Source: Mactromeris polynyma
Taxonomy: Eukaryota; Mollusca; Bivalvia; Venerida; Mactridae
Assembly: GCA_032209605.1 (NCBI GenBank)
Contig: JASFXZ010000027.1
Coordinates: 9,815,372-9,879,371 of the forward strand
Reading direction: 5' to 3'
Length of the DNA stretch: 64,000 nt
The notes beneath the pieces are model-generated. The model was not told the origin of the DNA. It did no database searches and saw nothing but the letters and a program-made list of their open reading frames with translations. A program made the position numbers and the translations under genes. Every line of letters starts with the position of its first letter. Position 1 is the first letter of the stretch. Shown piece by piece: positions 34,801 through 44,806 of this stretch.

Positions 34801-36362
34801 TTTCAGGTAATCTTAGAAGTCATTACAAGACGCATCATGGCAAACAGCAAGAACATAAATGTCAAACATGTGACTTTGTTTCCTCAAGCAGAAAAGCTCT
34901 TTATGAACATAAGAAAGTTCATGAGTCTAATCCTGACCTGCAGTGTAAGGTGTGCAACTATCAATGTGCAAATAAGAGTGCATTGCGCAATCATTCTCGT
35001 ATGCATAGTTTGGATGAGAGATATAAGTGTAATCATTGTTCGTACTCCTCGATACAATTAGGGAATGTGCAAGTTCATATGAAACGTAAACATCCGACTA
35101 AGGTTACTAGAAAAACAAGACGAAGAAACAAACTAGATACTTCAGAAGTGGTTTATAAAGTATTGGAGGATGAAACAGCAGATAAAGACAAAAATTCCTC
35201 AAAGATGAAACTACAACCTAAATGTGTACGGAACTTCAAGTGTGACCAATGTTCTGCCGCTTTCGTGAGAGAAGATTCCTTAAAATGTCACCTCAAACAG
35301 CACAGTGAGAGCAGCCTGTCCACGGCTTACGCTGTACTCAAACTTCAACAACCGGTAATCAATTCATCAGGCTCCTTGTCAAAGCTAAATACACTGCTAG
35401 AAAATGCTAAATCAGCACCTGCTGAGAATAATGAGGCTGATAAAGAGGTTAGTTCGGTGGAGAATGTGGTTGATATGGTTGATAGGCTACCAGGAGATAA
35501 AAATGGTGTATCAGTCAATCATGATCAGATGGTCACCAGTCAAAGTCAGACACTACAGAGTTCATCTGTTAACTTGGGAATTAACGACATACTACTGGCC
35601 GCGGGGATGTCGGGCTTGAACTCACAGGGGAATTCTCCAACAAATAAGTCACAAGATTTGTCAGTAAATACTGGAGTTTTGCCCAGTAGTGCATTTGCTT
35701 CAAGTCCAGAGATTCAAAGTCCTGGAAGCCAGGTTAATGTGATGGTCGGACAATCTCCTCAAAATGTGCCGTCTGTGCAAGTCACGCAAAATATTTCTCT
35801 ACCATACATACGACTTCCAAATGGACAAGTGCTTATTCTCACTGGGCAGACTTCTATGAACCAGATTGCAACACAGTCTGATGGACCTATTCAGTCTGAT
35901 TCAACAAGTGAGTTGGTGTCTAGATCATTAGATTCTCAACACGTAATCGTTCAGTGTGCAGCTGATTCAACTGTCCCCTCTACAGAACCTCAGATATTGG
36001 CGCCACAGACGCATGATGTCATACAAAATCAATCCACTTTTATCACAACTCAGGAAAGGACAATTAATCAACAACAAGATAGTATACCCATACAAATCAT
36101 TCTTCCTAGTGACTCACAACAAGCAGCTCCACTTGTTTCACAGTTACTCAGTAGTGTTATTAACAGAAATTCTAGTGAAAGTATGAATCAGGCTCAGAGT
36201 TCAGTAGTTATACAGGGCTTGAATCCTTCCGGCTCAGATAGTGTACAGAACTTTGTGCTTCAAATTCCACCTCAATCGGGTATTTCTCAGGATTCTGCTG
36301 GTCAACTTACTGAAAGTCAAAACTTTGTGTTGCAAATTCCTGGTCAGTCAAATTTTAGTTAA
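22851..36362 (+). CDS. ZFP64: ZFP64-like C2H2 zinc-finger protein (9 exons, first exon missing)
   Basis: Coding exons are 22851-22969, 23974-24096, 24451-24544, 26890-27585, 28034-28105, 29950-30102, 32672-32744, 33813-34021 and 34807-36362 (TAA). All are GT-AG and phase-consistent, giving about 1031 residues without the N-terminus. It opens with a C2HC finger (IHICGLCRAQF), then a Ser/Thr/Gln-rich stretch (exons 2-4). Nine C2H2 fingers follow in series across exons 5-9, and a tenth (FKCDQCSAAFVREDSLKCH) after a basic linker. Linkers TGEKPF, TGDRPY and TGERPY are canonical. The order and the KYCC..C, DYSAVENSSLKKH and VREDSLKCH segments match vertebrate ZFP64. The C-terminal 330 residues are Ser/Gln-rich with QNFVLQIP twice. 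It is a nuclear DNA-binding regulator by family; targets here are unknown. The upstream exon was not recognised. Confidence 0.93.
23080..23640. repeat. ~150-bp-period dispersed repeat with terminal hairpin
   Basis: It opens with an imperfect palindrome, ATGCCCCTGCCATTC, AAA, GAATGGTGAAGGGGCAT (about 23083-23117), then CTGTCTGTCCGTGC. It continues with four diverged copies of a unit that has TTGGTTTCC and ATCAATAACTCTT or ATCAATTACTCTT; the last copy is the most degraded. Unit starts are spaced about 159, 145 and 148 bp. It lies in the ZFP64-like gene between exons 22969 and 23974. Confidence 0.75.
23785..23873. mobile_element. hAT-like MITE, CAGGGGTTCCA family, partial copy
   Basis: It carries GTGATCCTTCAGCCAGGATC, CTTAGGGTGAAAATGTGGC and CCAGGGGTCAAAGGGTCAA, matching the 20370 copy. 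Both ends are missing. Confidence 0.55.
24580..25829 (-). mobile_element. pogo/Tigger-like element, 1.25 kb, TA target duplication
   Basis: It begins CAGTGTTCCCTCT and ends AGAGGGAACACTG, an exact 13-bp terminal inverted repeat. TA flanks it on both sides (24578-24579 and 25830-25831). It encodes only the start of a transposase on the minus strand, so it is non-autonomous. Subterminal CTCTCTTGAGC recurs in both arms. It lies in the ZFP64-like intron 24545-26889. Confidence 0.88.
25040..25170 (-). pseudogene. Tigger-type transposase N-terminal HTH fragment
   Basis: The reading frame starts MSTKKKKIYLTLEQRV and continues AAIKLLEQGKTAQSVADQFG, then CGRTQIQ. This is the CENP-B N-terminal (Psq-like) helix-turn-helix of pogo/Tigger transposases, about residues 8-45. 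After that the frame runs into unrelated sequence, and no DDE catalytic domain is present. The whole lies within the TIR-bounded element at 24580-25829. Confidence 0.85.
28215..28480. repeat. Dispersed repeat with CCGTCTGTCTGTCCGTCC start
   Basis: TTTTATGCACCGAAGGTGGG leads into CCGTCTGTCTGTCCGTCC and GTAACTTTGTCATGTACTGAC. The layout resembles the repeat at 53274-53470. It lies in the ZFP64-like intron between 28105 and 29950. The ORF through it is a shadow. Confidence 0.6.
28734..29802. mobile_element. Degenerate Tigger-like element, about 1.07 kb
   Basis: The left end CAGTCTACCTCCCG and the right end AGAGAGGTTGGACTG give a degenerate CAGTCyACCTC inverted terminus. The right side is followed by TA; the left flank reads ATG rather than TA. 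Inside are ACAACCTCTTTACAAC and ACAACCTCTCTACAAC. It contains the perfect palindrome at 29365-29405 and no transposase. Confidence 0.55.
29365..29405. repeat. Perfect 20-bp-arm palindrome
   Basis: ATTAAAATACTTTCACAAAC, one A, then its exact reverse complement GTTTGTGAAAGTATTTTAAT. It is uninterrupted and has a single-base centre. Confidence 0.95.
30379..32520. repeat. 59/60-bp minisatellite, about 36 copies, in a ZFP64-like intron
   Basis: The unit is TAAATGTTGTGTATGCATCT, GTTTGTCATTGCTGCTGTCT, TGGTCTGACTCTTGGTGTG; a GGG variant makes it 60 bp. Markers (GTGAG or GTGTG, TTTGTC or TTTATC, GGGTC or GGTC) repeat in the same order at about 31.1 kb and 31.85 kb, offset by 768 bp (13 units). That shows a higher-order duplication. 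It lies between the exons ending 30102 and starting 32672. Confidence 0.95.
32882..33531. mobile_element. Possible TA-flanked element with GTCGACAT repeats, 650 bp
   Basis: It starts TA then CAGGGTTTGGACTCTG and ends AACAGGTTTTGACTG then TA. Subterminal TGTTGACAT and ATGTCGACAT face each other, and GTCGACAT occurs at several inner positions. This resembles a pogo-type MITE. It has no transposase, and the TIR match is imperfect. Confidence 0.5.
34063..34386. repeat. Dispersed repeat with terminal hairpin, copy 1
   Basis: It starts with the palindrome GCTCACTTGAGCAC, AAAA, GTGCTCAAGGTGAGC (one bulge), then GTCGTCGTCAACAATTTAGA, TGTTAACACTCCAGAG and AGAATGTTTGTCTCAAT. A second copy is at 63016-63290. 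It lies just after the exon ending 34021 and runs into the 26-bp array. Confidence 0.75.
34387..34786. repeat. 26-bp minisatellite, about 15 copies, next to a splice acceptor
   Basis: The unit is GGTAACCTGTATTCGCACCA then TTGGTT. Variants use CATGAACTTG or CATGTACTTG and GGGGTT. It ends about 20 bp before the acceptor of the last ZFP64-like exon (34807), so the branch-site region may fall in or next to the array. 26 is not a multiple of three, so all three minus frames look open by chance of composition. Confidence 0.93.
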
Positions 36363-36583
36363 AATTTTACATCGTAAAATGATGTCACAGATGTGTAATA
36401 TTATCTATGTATTCAACAATTCAAGTGACGTGACATCACAATTGCCTTAAATCTGTGATGGTTTATGTTATTATGTACAAAGAAGTTAATTTTTACCGAT
36501 AATATGTGTTTTAATGATAAAAAACATTTTGCATTTATGTTCAGAAATTAATGAATTTATTATACTTATTGTTAAAAAAAAAA

Positions 36584-36589
36584 ATTAAA
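36584..36589 (+). terminator. Possible ATTAAA polyadenylation signal of the ZFP64-like gene
   Basis: ATTAAA follows an A-rich run about 220 bp after the stop. A canonical AATAAA with a GT-rich tract downstream also occurs at 37909-37914. Either could be used; the sequence alone does not decide. Confidence 0.3.
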
Positions 36590-36691
36590 GCTGGCTAAAG
36601 GCTGGGATGTATCATCTTCAGGAAAGTGGTTTTATAAACTCAATAATTAATTAACCCCAGATGTTCTATCTTCCATTGAAAACATTTGAGT

Positions 36692-37150
36692 GATCTGATG
36701 CCAAAGTGAGCTAACTCACATTTTCACGAAGATTAAGTTATCTATTCCTTGCTACTCTTTAAAAGGAGATTTTTATTTTGGTCTAGTTACCAGCTTTCTA
36801 AGAAGTCTATGGCCGAAGATTTTGAATAGGTGTACTAACCTACATCTGCTATAGGTTCTTCCACGTAGCTAGACCTGACTGAACTAGGAACCTGTAATTC
36901 ACTTTGGCAATATTTCAAATTTTGAAGTAAACTTTGCATGCCAGATGAACTATCCCACAAAATCCTTTTTAAAAACTGCAAATAAATATCATTTGGAACT
37001 AAATAACAATTCATTGCTATATCACCAAGTAACAGCATGAATACTTCATATGTTGTCTAGATATGCTTGTCTTTTATGGGGAATTCAAATACTCTAAAGT
37101 CACTTTTTTCAAAATAACCTGTGAGGCTTAGTTCACTTTGGCATCAGGCC
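36692..37150. mobile_element. MITE-like element, TGATGCCAAAGTGA inverted ends
   Basis: TGATGCCAAAGTGAGCTAA at the left is matched by TTAGTTCACTTTGGCATCA at the right (reverse complement, one mismatch). TCACA and TGTGA sit next to them. It is about 460 bp, lies just 3' of the ZFP64-like gene, and has no coding content. Confidence 0.7.
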
Positions 37151-37411
37151 ATCCAATTACGTCTTATACCTCGACTTCTGTGATAGAACTAGACAAATAA
37201 TGTGTGGTTCATAGCTTCTTGTTAAACACATAATACTTGCATGTTTATTTGTATACAATTGCATGACTGGTTGGGCATTATAATATCATAGGGCTCAATG
37301 TAGTAATTTAGGGCATGTACACGTTTGTTCAATTTGTTTATTGTTGTCTGCATGTTGTTCCTGTAAAGTGAAGGCGATCAATTACTGGTAGTTTAGGCTG
37401 TCCTTATAAAA

Positions 37412-37598
37412 TGTTTGGGCATAACCCTTCCCAGCAAAATATAGGGTGGCTAGGTAATTAATTTTTTATTTATTATTTTCTATGGTCAAACTAGTGCTAA
37501 ATATTTATATGCTGCTAAAAAAATTCCCCTCTAACCCTCCTCTAAATACTGTTTGAGTTGGGGCCACTTCATTGGGTAGGTCGGGTTATGCCAAACAA
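37412..37598. mobile_element. Short MITE-like element, TTTGGGCATAACCC ends
   Basis: TGTTTGGGCATAACCC at the left pairs with GGGTTATGCCAAACA at the right. The reverse complement of the right half has CGACCTACCC and GGCCCCAAC, like the 5109-5453 element. A relic near 42366 reads GCATAACCCTACCTACC. Confidence 0.65.
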
Positions 37599-37974
37599 AG
37601 TTTGTTTAAACTTATTTATTTTACATCAATTGTAAAACTAGTTTACAACTTACGTTAATCACTGTCAGTTACTGTGTCCTGGATTCCCAAAAGGGTTGTG
37701 AAGTAAGCAGTTCTGGGCCCTCATGTGAGGAGTTTGGTACTCGATCCCTATGCCTCCCCACCTACCAGTACTCATCATTTTTACACACTAGAAGTCATCT
37801 AGACAAGGACATCTGTCGGACCTTCAGAGATGAGAATCTGTATGCATTGACAAGGAAAAACTGTCCCCATTTTGTATGCCATGAGTGTTCATAATTGGAT
37901 GGTTGCCAAATAAAGTCATAAATGTATTATCCTTGTTTTGTTGGAATGTATTTCTATTACATTTTTTCATTCAG

Positions 37975-38076
37975 TTCTTGAGTTGTCTCCCTTCACCAGT
38001 TCTTGAGTTATCTCCCTTCATCAGTTCTTGAGTTATCTCCCTTCATCAGTTCTTGAGTTATCTCCCTTTATCAGTT
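37975..38076. repeat. 25-bp tandem repeat, 4 copies
   Basis: The unit is TTCTTGAGTTATCTCCCTTC then ATCAG, with small changes. It is followed by a short AT run and a fragment of the GGGAGAGAACTCT element. Confidence 0.85.
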
Positions 38077-38159
38077 CTATATATATATACTAGAGAAAGT
38101 TAAAGGGAGAGAACTCTAGAAGGGATTAAGGAAGAGAACTCTTGACAATCTCCAATACC

Positions 38160-40048
38160 AATATATAGTGAGTTGAGGGTTCTGGTTGGTATTAAAAAAG
38201 CAAGTATTTTTCATATTACAGTTTTAATCATACAATGTACATAAATGGAAAAAAGTGTTTTAATCACTGATTTTCACCAGTATACTAAATTCTACCATTA
38301 TGTATAAAACTCCGGATCTTAACACTGCGTATATACATCATAATACACAATAAGAGACTGTCTAACTTACAGAAACAAGCAGGCAGATGTTTGTAGTAGC
38401 ATCAAATATCTCCAACATTTGCTATAAAACTGTTGACAACTTTTTCACTGAACAGTTCAATCAAGGTATGGAATGGGTGGTGCATAATACAATATGGTAT
38501 TGGATTAATTCATTGACATTTATCAACACAGGGATATATTAGTCTAATCACATTTAATAACACAAACAGATGGTATTAAAATTGCATCCTTTAAATAATA
38601 ACAGTCCCTGCGAGAAGAAGCCGCAATTTCAATATGCACTAGTTTACCATACGTATTAGTAAGATATCTGATATTACAACAACGATGCATTTTAATATCA
38701 ATCACACCGAATAAAAAGAAAACAATTTTAAAACATAAGTGTCTACATGAACATGGATTATCACCGTATACACATTTGAGCATATGATTTGAAGACAAAA
38801 AGGGATATCTAAGCTATTAAAAATTCTAAAAACTATAACATGAAATACTTGGGAGGTCATCGCCAAAAAATCCTTGTTGAATTTCATACATTTTAAGACT
38901 GTTTCGCTTGTCAGACTATAATCTTGCCAAGCTATGTCCTACAGCCTCCAACCATGACCATATTACAGGCCTATAAAAACATTTTGTTACAATAGCACGA
39001 TTTAAAAATAAATCAGTAAATTGAGACTGCTGAAAGTTACAGTCTACAACTAACATAGCTTGGTGCTTGTATAAATTTATATATTTAGAATCAATTATTT
39101 AATCCAGTAATCAAAGAAAATTTTCTAATCAAGAGCAAAAGTTTTTTGACAATAAAATCTATATTTTTTAACACCGTAATCTGACAAGAGAATCAACATG
39201 TACCACATCAGGTGATTATGAAGGCATCACAATAAATGCCTGTTGCTGAAGCAGACGTATCAGGTGAATCAGTTAGATGGCTTAAGTGCAATGATGATTT
39301 ACATTTATTACAGACAGGAAGATAAGGGTAGGCTATCATCTGACAATGGTGGAAATACTTCAGTCACTTACAATGCATTCTTTGACAAAGATTGAAAATG
39401 TCGGAAGGATTTGGGCAGTCAGCAAAGAATACTCTAGTCACAATTTGATCCTTTCACAATCAATTTTTTTAATGTCATTTTCTACAAAAAAACAGTAATT
39501 CTTTTCGAGTTGCTTCTGTATTCAAAACACTGACACATGCCACCTACATGTTGACATAAAAAACTAACCAAGAGGCAATAATTCACAAAAATAATCCAAA
39601 CAAGTGACAATTGCTAGAGAATAGAAGCTATGCAATAAACCACCCCATTGTTAAATGTATGCATTTATTATGCTGGTCAAGATCTTAAACATTGGTGTAC
39701 AGGAAAGGGATTACCGTATACATACAAATACATGTAGCACATGATCATACCACCTTCGCATCAATGAAGAAGATGTCCCATAGAGAATGCGAAAATAGTT
39801 TATCTACAAATAATTCAAGAAGCAGCTAGACTAGTTTCCCATTCAACCCTCCGATTATGCATCAAGTCAAACAATAAACTATGTTGCACATCTCATACAC
39901 AAAATTTGTCCACCTAACTTTACGTCTATAACTGGATGAAAGCAGCACTCATAACGTGGAATAAAACGCGGTATGACATAAATATGTTAACTGTTCTGAA
40001 ACATTTTCCTTCATTTAAAGGTTCATCACAAAATCATTCATTATATGC
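38160..40048 (-). other. Probable NUTF2 3' UTR and 3' flank
   Basis: No exon or repeat family was recognised here. The sequence is AT-rich and lies directly downstream of the NUTF2 stop codon on the minus strand. The 3' end of the transcript cannot be placed from the sequence. Confidence 0.4.
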
Positions 40049-43000
40049 TCAGAAATTATGAACTGTCAGTTGGAAAATTTCATGATGTATAAAAAAAGTA
40101 CCACTGGCAGGTTTGATAACAAATGTATGATTAAAACCAAGTGGATTTGATTCTCCTTCCGTCTGAAAAGAAAAAAATAAGTTAGCAAACTCAAATCAGA
40201 TTTAATACCATAATAGATTATATAGGAGTGTTAATGAAGAGGATACTTATAACACAATAGAACGATTTAAGTTGGCATATGTTTTATTCCATCTGATCAA
40301 TACAAATACAATAAGACATCATCTGCAGTGACGCATGGAAAACATACCCAAGAGCAGAAATCAGAATTCTTTTTCTCACAACATTATGTCATTATTCTGA
40401 TTAGCAATTTTTATGTACTAGTAATTCTCCTTTGACAAATGTTTAGCTTTGAGACAGACACGAATTACTGGTGTTTCATTTGTGTGATTTATGTATTTTT
40501 GGCCAATTTCAGACATGGTTATATCAAAACCTTGTTGAAGCTGCCAACATTTAGATATGCATATTCAACCCACTATAACATTATACAGTATGTAGATGAA
40601 TATGGTAAAATGATCACAGTTCTCAAAACGGTCCAAAAACAAGCTTTTAAATAATACAAGTTGCCTACCTTCAATTGTCCTAATACAACAATAAGAATAC
40701 CACCGGCATCTAATGGCTGACAATCAATTTTAGTTATCGCGTGTCCCACCTGACCTGGCAGTGCCTACAAGAAATAATTTTTTATATTATAAAACTTATA
40801 AGCAACGTCTAGTGGGTTTGAATGTACAACTTTACCCACTGCTATGTCAAACCTGTAAGTTGCTTTATAAGCTTTATAATAGTTGCATGCAAGACAAAAT
40901 TCTAACCAGTCACGTAGAGTTTTGCAAGGTCCCTGACTAAATAATTTGAAGTTTCTCTGACCACATGTCAGGCAATCTTATGAAGCCGGACTTCAGTAAA
41001 CAGAATATGAGCACTGCTATGCCAGGGATTTACACCCTCTTCTGTAAGTGACGTCTTTTCAATAAAACACAACATGTGATGTCACCATCTGCAAGCTGGA
41101 AACAATATTGACTCCATATGGTCACGTCATTTTCATATTGCAATAAATTGAATATGGGGCAAATATTGCTAACTGTCAGTACATGATGACGTCACATGCG
41201 ACGTTTGCTGGAAATGACAACAATTAAAGAAGAGGATGGCAATCGTACAGTGGCATTCAAATAGCGATTGTTACTGTAAATCTATTCTTGGCACAATATG
41301 TTTATTAAATTATAACAACAGATTTGCAAAGGCCTATCCAAAGTTTGTGGAAAATGACGACACTAACTTATTCTAAGATTTCCATTGGGAATGTGTCTAG
41401 TTTTGACATACATTTCATTCTGAATTGAGTGCTATTTTAAGTCTGTGAGACACCTTGCATTTGGAAAGTTACTTATTCTCAACATTATTTTAAGCGTATC
41501 ACAATTCATAATCATATACATATAGAGCCAAACACAAACCATTATTTTTTCCATGATTGGTACCTTCCCTTGTCTTCGTTCACTTTCGTACGTCATTAAG
41601 GCATCATCCTGAAAGATATACAACAGATGTTTGAAGATGTTTTCTATAAGCAATTGTTTTCCTATTTGAAAATAGAGGTGGAATTCTGTACCACCATATG
41701 GATTTCAGCATATGTAATCGCCAATATTTTTTCATATTAAAGCATATTTAAACTTTTTCTTAGACTTTTATTATGTTACACTATATTCTTTCATATAATA
41801 ATAAATTAATACTAAAATATTGTGCCAATGTGATTTTGGAAGTTGCTTTCGGTAAAACCAGTGGATTTCGTGATCATAAGTTTGGCACAGATAACTTTGT
41901 CATCTAGTGGAGGAGTTTTTGCCATATTTGCCCTTTTTCCCCAGCTTTTGCTGTTTTTTTTACCAGTTGTTACCACTGGCAAGGAAAAAACTACTTTTTG
42001 CAGGCAAAAACCCAACCCTGGATTTCTGTATCATAACGCACCGGAACATCACCAAGTAAAATATACAAGATATATATATGCCAGCAAAAATCTAAGCCTT
42101 ATGGTTATGGACAAGAAGATGTTCAAAGTTTACCCATCTAAAATCTATGTTTACTCCTTTGACCTACTTATACAGCAGACCTGAAAGATTTATGCATATT
42201 TGAAAGAGGACCACCCAAGGATCATTCCTATGCAGTTTGGACAAAATCCATTCAGTGTTATAGGAGATGTTGTCTAAAGAAAATGTGGACGGACAGCCAA
42301 CAATCCTAAAAGCTTACCATGAGCTATGGTAAGCTTTTCGTATTTAGGTGAGCTAAAAATATAGCATAGCATAACCCTACCTACCTATGAAAATGTCTCC
42401 TACTCAAAGTATGTTTTGGGGGTCTGAGTGAGACGATGTTTTAAGCAGCATATTAATAGTTAACACTATTATGACCATAAAAGTAATAAACAAGGATATC
42501 GGTGGAACCGATGGATGCTCCCCGAAGTATGGTTATAACTTCGAACAAGACTCTAATTGGAAAATCTCACTTTGTTGATGGTTACAATCTGAATGTTATA
42601 TGCAGCACTAGAAATGTCCTGGAGCTCCCAAGAAAATAGGTATACAAAAATGTACTATGAAATTGAGATAGTGAACAATTTAACTACATGCTGGGCTGGG
42701 ATAATCCTGCTAACTTAAAAAAAAAATGAAAAAATGAATCTTGCTACAGATATAAGAAGATTTTATTCACAATTAATTTAAGTGCCCATGTCAATGCAAT
42801 GCATACCTTAAAAACAACAAATGTAAGTTGATACAAATCCATATCAGCTGATGATCAAATAAGTATGGTGTTGACAGAAGTACCAGTGAGTGAATGTCCT
42901 TTTTGTTCAATACTTTTTATCATAATTTAAAAAAACAAAGCTTATTGTTTGAGGTCTGACATGAGGTGATCGTGAAAGGTGCCATAAAAACAAGAAAATA

Positions 43001-43955
43001 TATTTGAAATCAATTATATACATGTTTATATTATAAACACTATGTAGACAAACGTTTACCTACAACAAAAACTTACTTAAAAAATTAAAAGAATGTTATT
43101 TTGATTATCTTGCATAGCTGAAAATATTAAATCTATATGTCGCATAATCAAAGGGCCATAACTATATGAAAAACAGTCCAATCATAATAGGCACTTCTCT
43201 TATTGTATTTAAGCTTCCCATAAAGTTTTGTTGAATTCCTGTCAAAAGATTCTGAGAATTAGTCCGAACAAGAATGGTACCATATATGTACTATGTTGCA
43301 TAATCAAAGGGCCATAACTCTGTGAAAAATAGTCTGACCAAAACCGTGTGAAAATATGAGCATCTCCTGTTAATAGTGAAGCTTCCAATTAAGTTTTGTA
43401 GAATTCCAGTTGATCCCCAATGTAAGGCTTGAACCCATGACCCGTAAACACGAGTATGACGCCTATCAACTAAGCTAACAAGGCGGTTGTCTAACCCTAC
43501 AGCACTACACTCCTCCCCTTCTGGCATTTGAGGCTCAACCAACTGCCACCATTGAGGTATTCAAGGGCGCACCTGATGTGGGGCTCCAACCCACAAGCTC
43601 TTAAAAACTAGTACGGCAATCACCGTCTGAGCTTACCGGGCGGCCATCTAACCCCACACCACTACATGCCAAACCTCTTACGGATGGCCTTATAAATTGA
43701 GTCTCACACCACACATTCAGCTTCAACCTCTTACAAGTCAACAGGAGTAATGAAAGGAAACACTGACTGAGCTTTCCTCTACGAATGCAGGCATGCTAAA
43801 TAAATGGGTCAGTGACACAGTCACAACAGTAGGCTACTTTCGAAATTCCTTACATGGTATAAATTCACGAGGTTCGGTTTAGAATCTCCGCCGTCATGAC
43901 ATTCGTAATAATAGCGTACAAAAGCAGCTCCAATCTCCTGGTACTGAGAATTCAT
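40049..43955 (-). CDS. NUTF2: NUTF2 / nuclear transport factor 2, complete (126 aa)
   Basis: Minus-strand exons are 43955-43854, 41608-41540, 40764-40669 and 40162-40049 (TGA), 381 nt in total. All junctions are phase 0 and GT-AG. The product is 126 aa; human NTF2 is 127. It starts MNSQYQEIGAAFVRYYY, has ALMTYESERRQGKVPIMEKI, then HAITKIDCQPLDAGG and VVLGQLK, and ends FQLTVHNF, like the FRLALHNFG end of NTF2. From the family, the homodimer binds RanGDP and FxFG nucleoporins and returns Ran to the nucleus. The C-terminus rules against NXT/p15. Divergence is substantial, but every landmark lines up. Intron 1 (41609-43853) holds dispersed repeats and tRNA-like heads. Confidence 0.94.
41009..41258. 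mobile_element. Long-TIR element, 250-bp internally deleted relative of 16488-17685
   Basis: The left arm has GAGCACTGCTATGCC, CCCTCTTCTGTAAGTGACG and ACATGTGATGTCACC. The right arm has GATGACGTCACATGCGACG, AAGAAGAGGATGGCAATCG and GTGGCATTC in reverse. Most of the 250 bp is TIR. The same left-arm motifs, in the same order, start the 1.2-kb element in RAB2. It lies between NUTF2 exons 3 and 2. Confidence 0.75.
42075..42355. repeat. Dispersed repeat ending in a 13-bp-arm hairpin
   Basis: The body matches the 14340-15020 repeat. It ends with AAAAGCTTACCAT, GAGCT, ATGGTAAGCTTTT, an exact palindrome with a 5-nt loop, followed by a GTGAGCTAAAA tract. Confidence 0.7.
43135..43405. repeat. 156-bp-period repeat, two copies
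   Basis: ATAATCAAAGGGCCATAACT begins copies at about 43144 and 43300. Each continues with an AAGCTTCC and AAGTTTTGT.GAATTCC segment. It lies in NUTF2 intron 1. AAAGGGCCATAACTCTG is the motif that most suggests a bivalve. Confidence 0.8.
43410..43660 (-). mobile_element. Two tRNA-like SINE heads in tandem
   Basis: On the minus strand, one head has A-box-like TAAGCTCAGACGGTGATTGC and B-box-like GGGTTGGAGCC (about 43640-43570). The second has TAGCTTAGTTGATAGGCG and GGGTTCAAGCC (about 43482-43425). Their flanks GGCGGCCATCTAACCCCACA and GGCGGTTGTCTAACCCTACA (plus strand) are similar, so they are diverged copies of one unit. Neither folds into a convincing intact tRNA. Confidence 0.6.
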
Positions 43956-44806
43956 AATTGTATATTATAGAAGTTAGTGTGGAGTAGAGTTAGTTAGTGC
44001 TCAACTTGGCGAAATCGCCCAAAAACACAGCGAGTAAGAGTAGAAAGTGATGAAGTTCGTTTCACCGCCTAGCTCTTCAAATGGAGATTTGATCTGTTTC
44101 GGTCTTAGACTTTCCATACCTGTAACTTTCGTCCCCAAATGCATTTTATTTTATTTATTATTTTAGTTTATAATTATAAATACATCACATTAAGCAGTAA
44201 AGATGTACAATATATGTATAAAAATAAGAATTAAAATATATCACATTATTAAAAAATAATTACAAAAAATTGTACCAGTATGAACCTATATGGAAAGCCA
44301 ATTAATATAAGCTGAAGGCTGAATTCCAGTGGTTTTCACGGCTTAATGCTAACTTTATGACAACAATATGAAATCGTAAACAATAAGAGTTTCCGTATTT
44401 GTTTTAGCCTACACAACACATATAAATTAATATGACATATATATTACAATTAACGCATATGGATGCTCTCGTAGTATCAATCATTGATATGATTTTTATT
44501 CAATTGTTTGCTAATTTTATCTGATAAATTACGGACTTTATTTTATGTTTCCATTCGTCAAGGAATTAAATTGATATATTTATAATTCCCAATTTCGTCA
44601 AACAAAAAGTTTACATTGTAAACCTCATACATCCGAAATTTCACGTACGTATTGCGTCTATGCCCATAGTTTAATGGTTTATTTTATAACCACCTTCTCA
44701 TAATAAGTTGTACAGACCAAACGGCATTCTCGTCAGCTCTCGGATATTTCCGTACCACTTCGTTATTCTAATAACACCTTGAAGTAGTTGGCTGAGGTTT
44801 TCCGAA

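Noticed and set aside
41843..42184. A 113-residue frame in NUTF2 intron 1
   Set aside because: It runs partly through a dispersed repeat, shows no family resemblance, and is antisense to the host gene.
40049..43955. NXT1/p15 instead of NTF2
   Set aside because: NXT proteins are about 140 aa and end differently; the length, the HNF end and the GQLK and QGK..IMEK segments fit NTF2.
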